From PALSA-1003 sp963791945 (GTDB lineage: Bacteria; Pseudomonadota; Gammaproteobacteria; Burkholderiales; Casimicrobiaceae): DNA of 64,000 nucleotides. Positions within the stretch are counted from its first letter, which is position 1. Every line of letters starts with the position of its first letter. The stretch spans positions 496,001-560,000 of the forward strand of contig CAWBUD010000002.1 of NCBI GenBank assembly GCA_963791945.1. The letters run 5' to 3'. The notes below the pieces were generated by a model. The model searched no databases. It had not been told where the DNA came from and worked only from the letters and a program-made list of their open reading frames with translations. Made by a program: the position numbers and the translations under genes. Shown here in pieces: positions 61,837 to 64,000 of this stretch.

Positions 61837-62652
61837 ATGCCGCCGGACGAACGCCGACCCGTGGGATCCCACTCCGAAGCTCGTCGCCCGCTGGAGCCCG
61901 TGTCGTTCGAGAGCTCCACGCGCGAAATTCCGGCGCCGCGCGCCGTGCCGCGACATGTCGCGATCATCATGGACGGCAACGGCCGCTGGGCCAAGCAGCG
62001 CATGCTGCCGCGCGTCGCCGGGCATCGCAAAGGCGTCGAGGCGGTGCGCGCAACGGTGAGAACGTGCATCGAGCGCGGAGTCGAGTTCCTGACGCTGTTC
62101 GCGTTCTCGAGTGAAAACTGGCGCCGCCCCCCGGACGAGGTGTCGATCCTCATGCAGCTCTTCCTGCGCACGCTCGAGCAGGAGGTCGCCAAGCTGCACG
62201 AGAACGGCATCCGGTTCAAGGTGATCGGCGACACCACTCGCTTCGAATCGAGGATCCGAGACCTGATCGCGGCCGGCGAAGCATTGACCAAGGACAACCG
62301 CCGCCTGACGCTGACCGTCGCCGCCAATTACGGGGGACGCTGGGACATCGCTCACGCTGTGCAGACCCTCCTTGCGGCGCGACCGGAAGCGGCGCGCGGA
62401 TTCGAGCCGGAAGCCCTCGAGCCGTACCTGTCGATGGCCTACGCGCCCGAGCCGGACCTCTTCATCCGTACCGGGGGCGAGCAGCGCATCTCCAACTTTC
62501 TGCTCTGGCAGCTCGCGTATACCGAGTTCTACTTCACCGACCTGCTCTGGCCGGACTTCGACGCTGCGGCGCTCGACGGGGCGATCGTCTCGTACCAGCG
62601 CCGCGAGCGGCGCTACGGCAGGACCAGCGAGCAGCTCGCGACAAGCGGCTGA
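61837..62652 (+). CDS. uppS: Undecaprenyl diphosphate synthase
   Basis: 271 residues. HVAIIMDGNGRWAKQR with catalytic Asp, GHRKGVEAVR, LTLFAFSSENWRRP, ANYGGRWDI and DLFIRTGGEQRISNFLLWQLAYTE are cis-prenyltransferase signatures. It makes the C55 carrier for peptidoglycan and surface polysaccharides. About 38 residues precede the conserved core, longer than usual; GTG at 61831 is a slightly earlier alternative start. Confidence 0.96.
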   Translation: MPPDERRPVGSHSEARRPLEPVSFESSTREIPAPRAVPRHVAIIMDGNGRWAKQRMLPRVAGHRKGVEAVRATVRTCIERGVEFLTLFAFSSENWRRPPDEVSILMQLFLRTLEQEVAKLHENGIRFKVIGDTTRFESRIRDLIAAGEALTKDNRRLTLTVAANYGGRWDIAHAVQTLLAARPEAARGFEPEALEPYLSMAYAPEPDLFIRTGGEQRISNFLLWQLAYTEFYFTDLLWPDFDAAALDGAIVSYQRRERRYGRTSEQLATSG

Positions 62653-62668
62653 TCCCGAGTCGAAGAAC

Positions 62669-63502
62669 GTGCTCAAGAAGCGCATATTCACTGCGATCGT
62701 GCTGATCGCCGTGACCCTCGCGGCGCTGTTCTGGCTGCCGGCGCGCGGCTGGGGCGCGGTCACGCTGGCTGTCGTCGGGATCGCGGCGCACGAATGGGCG
62801 AATCTCTGCGGCTATGCGCGGTGGGCTCGCGTTGCCTTCGTCGCGGGCTCGATCGCGATCGGCGCCGATCTGCTCTTCGTCTTCGTGCCGGGCGCAGGCT
62901 GGCCGGTCGCGGTAACGCTGGTGGCATGCGGCGCGGGGACGCTGTTCTGGCTCGCGGTCGCTCCGGTGTGGCTGGCATCCTCATGGCGCGTGGAATCGAA
63001 GCTCGTGCTCGCGCTCACCGGGTGGCTGGTCCTCCTCGCATGGTGGGTCGCGCTGGTGCAGATCCAGGCGCGCTCTCCAGCGCTCACGCTCGCGGCGATG
63101 GCGATCGTCTGGATTGCCGACACGGCGGCCTATTTCTGCGGCCGCGCGTTCGGCAAGCGCAAGCTCGCCCCGACGGTGAGCCCGGGCAAGACGTGGGAGG
63201 GCGTCTATGGCGCCCTCGGCGCGACCGCCGCGTATGCGGCTGCGATGCTCTGGCTTGCGCCCGATGTGCTCCATGCCGGCGAGCGCTCGCCGCTCGCGAT
63301 TGCCGGCTGGATCGTCGTCGTGCTGGCGCTGACCGCGCTGTCGGTCGTCGGCGATCTTTTCAAGTCGCTGCTCAAGAGGCAGCGCGGCGTCAAGGACAGC
63401 GGCCGCCTCCTGCCCGGCCACGGCGGCGTGATCGACCGGATCGACGCGCTCCTCGCCGTCATGCCGCCGGCCGCTCTGCTCGTGCAATACGCGCTCCATT
63501 GA
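62669..63502 (+). CDS. cdsA: Phosphatidate cytidylyltransferase
   Basis: 277 residues, GTG start, about eight membrane segments. The CdsA signature is present near the C terminus: SVVGDLFKSLLKRQRGVKDSG followed by LLPGHGGVIDRIDALL. KLAPTVSPGKTWEGVYGAL is also typical. It makes CDP-diacylglycerol for phospholipid synthesis. 16 bp after uppS and 2 bp before dxr. Confidence 0.96.
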   Translation: MLKKRIFTAIVLIAVTLAALFWLPARGWGAVTLAVVGIAAHEWANLCGYARWARVAFVAGSIAIGADLLFVFVPGAGWPVAVTLVACGAGTLFWLAVAPVWLASSWRVESKLVLALTGWLVLLAWWVALVQIQARSPALTLAAMAIVWIADTAAYFCGRAFGKRKLAPTVSPGKTWEGVYGALGATAAYAAAMLWLAPDVLHAGERSPLAIAGWIVVVLALTALSVVGDLFKSLLKRQRGVKDSGRLLPGHGGVIDRIDALLAVMPPAALLVQYALH

Positions 63503-63504
63503 CC

Positions 63505-64000
63505 ATGCCCGACTCGCCCGCGCGCAAGGTCACGATTCTCGGCGCCACCGGTTCCATCGGCGCGTCCACGCTCGACGTGATCGAGCGCAACCCGGGGCGC
63601 TTCTCGGTCGCTGCGCTCGCCGCGCATCGCCAATGGCCGGCGCTGCTCGCGCAGATCGCCCGCTTTCGTCCGCCTTACGCGGCGTTGCTCGACGTGCAGG
63701 CTGCGCGCGAGCTCGAAGAAGCCGTCAGGCGCGAGGGCCTGCCGACGCGGGTGCTCGCGGGCGCGGAAGGGTTGCGCGAGGTCGCCACGCTGGCCGACGC
63801 CGACACGGTCGTCGCCGCGATCGTGGGCGGCGCGGGGCTTGCTCCGACACTCGCAGCGGCACGCGCAGGCAAGCGCATTCTGCTCGCGAACAAGGAGACG
63901 CTCGTGCTTGCGGGCGACCTCTTCATGTCCGCCGTCCGGGAGGGTGGCGCGACGCTGTTGCCGATCGACAGCGAGCACAATGCGATCTTCCAGTGCCTGC
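63505..64000 (+). CDS. dxr: 1-deoxy-D-xylulose 5-phosphate reductoisomerase, 5' part
   Basis: First 165 codons; the gene runs out of the window. NADPH-binding KVTILGATGSIGASTLDVIERNPGRF, AAIVGGAGLAPTLAAARAGKRILLANKETLVLAG and the start of the metal/substrate site LLPIDSEHNAIFQCL. Dxr makes MEP from DXP in isoprenoid synthesis, feeding UppS. The ATG is 2 bp after the cdsA stop. Confidence 0.96.
   Translation, partial: MPDSPARKVTILGATGSIGASTLDVIERNPGRFSVAALAAHRQWPALLAQIARFRPPYAALLDVQAARELEEAVRREGLPTRVLAGAEGLREVATLADADTVVAAIVGGAGLAPTLAAARAGKRILLANKETLVLAGDLFMSAVREGGATLLPIDSEHNAIFQCL

Overview
The window is 64 kb of a high-G+C (about two thirds by eye) bacterial chromosome. Gene content and order point to a betaproteobacterium: thrS-infC-rpmI-rplT-pheS-pheT-ihfA-merR-tRNA-Pro, tig-clpP-clpX-lon-hupB-tRNAs-ppiD, mltG-tmk-holB-pilZ-tatD, guaB-guaA, rnfH-ratA/smpB and rpsB-tsf-pyrH-frr-uppS-cdsA-dxr, with aat-bpt at the left edge and a gspGHIJKLMN pseudopilin operon. 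I cannot name genus or species from sequence alone. No insertion sequence, prophage, CRISPR array, rRNA or replication origin was seen.

Layout. 1-1063: end of aat and all of bpt (N-degron tagging). 1111-7198: a cell-cell signalling block with a LuxR-type regulator that has no luxI in view, an RpfC-like hybrid sensor kinase, an RpfF-like DSF synthase and an RpfG-like HD-GYP response regulator. The luxR/rpfC/rpfF part (about 1064-6088) is clearly less G+C-rich than its surroundings; rpfG is not. 7412-15113: tRNA-Pro, merR, ihfA, pheT, pheS, rplT, rpmI, infC, thrS and tRNA-Val, all on the minus strand. Terminator hairpins sit directly before the pheS and thrS start codons, and infC appears to start at AUA. 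15148-21284: type II secretion genes gspG to gspN plus a membrane acyltransferase-like protein. 21334-25992: mltG, tmk, holB, a PilZ protein, a striking double-palindrome intergenic element, tatD and a secreted ankyrin protein. 26063-30337: rnfH-ratA diverging from smpB, a GNAT acetyltransferase, an acyl-CoA ligase and an HpnD-like protein lacking its first metal-binding aspartate motif. 30561-39338: tRNA-Leu, tig, clpP, clpX, lon with a sigma-32-like promoter, hupB, tRNA-Val, tRNA-Asp and ppiD. 39343-44267: a DUF4124 protein, guaB, an MFS exporter and guaA. 44331-53990: a surface-glycan island. 54033-58393: ridA, tadA, ldcA, a VOC protein, an NRDE protein, a DUF4936 protein and ygfZ. 58447-64000: the rpsB to dxr cluster, cut at the right edge within dxr.

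Two accessory blocks stand out. The first is the DSF circuit: RpfF would make a cis-2-unsaturated fatty acid signal, RpfC would sense it, and RpfG would convert the phosphosignal into cyclic-di-GMP breakdown, with a LuxR-type regulator divergent from the sensor gene. The second is the island at 44331-53990. It centres on a 1720-residue protein that joins TPR-like repeats, a WbsX/GH99-like domain, a GT4 glycosyltransferase, a GT2 glycosyltransferase and a sulfotransferase-like domain. It is followed by a free-standing sulfotransferase, a frameshifted duplicate of the giant protein's sulfotransferase module, a hexapeptide acyltransferase-methyltransferase fusion and another methyltransferase. 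Together they look like a system for building and decorating (sulfating, acylating, methylating) a surface glycan. That combination is the best candidate here for something not yet described.
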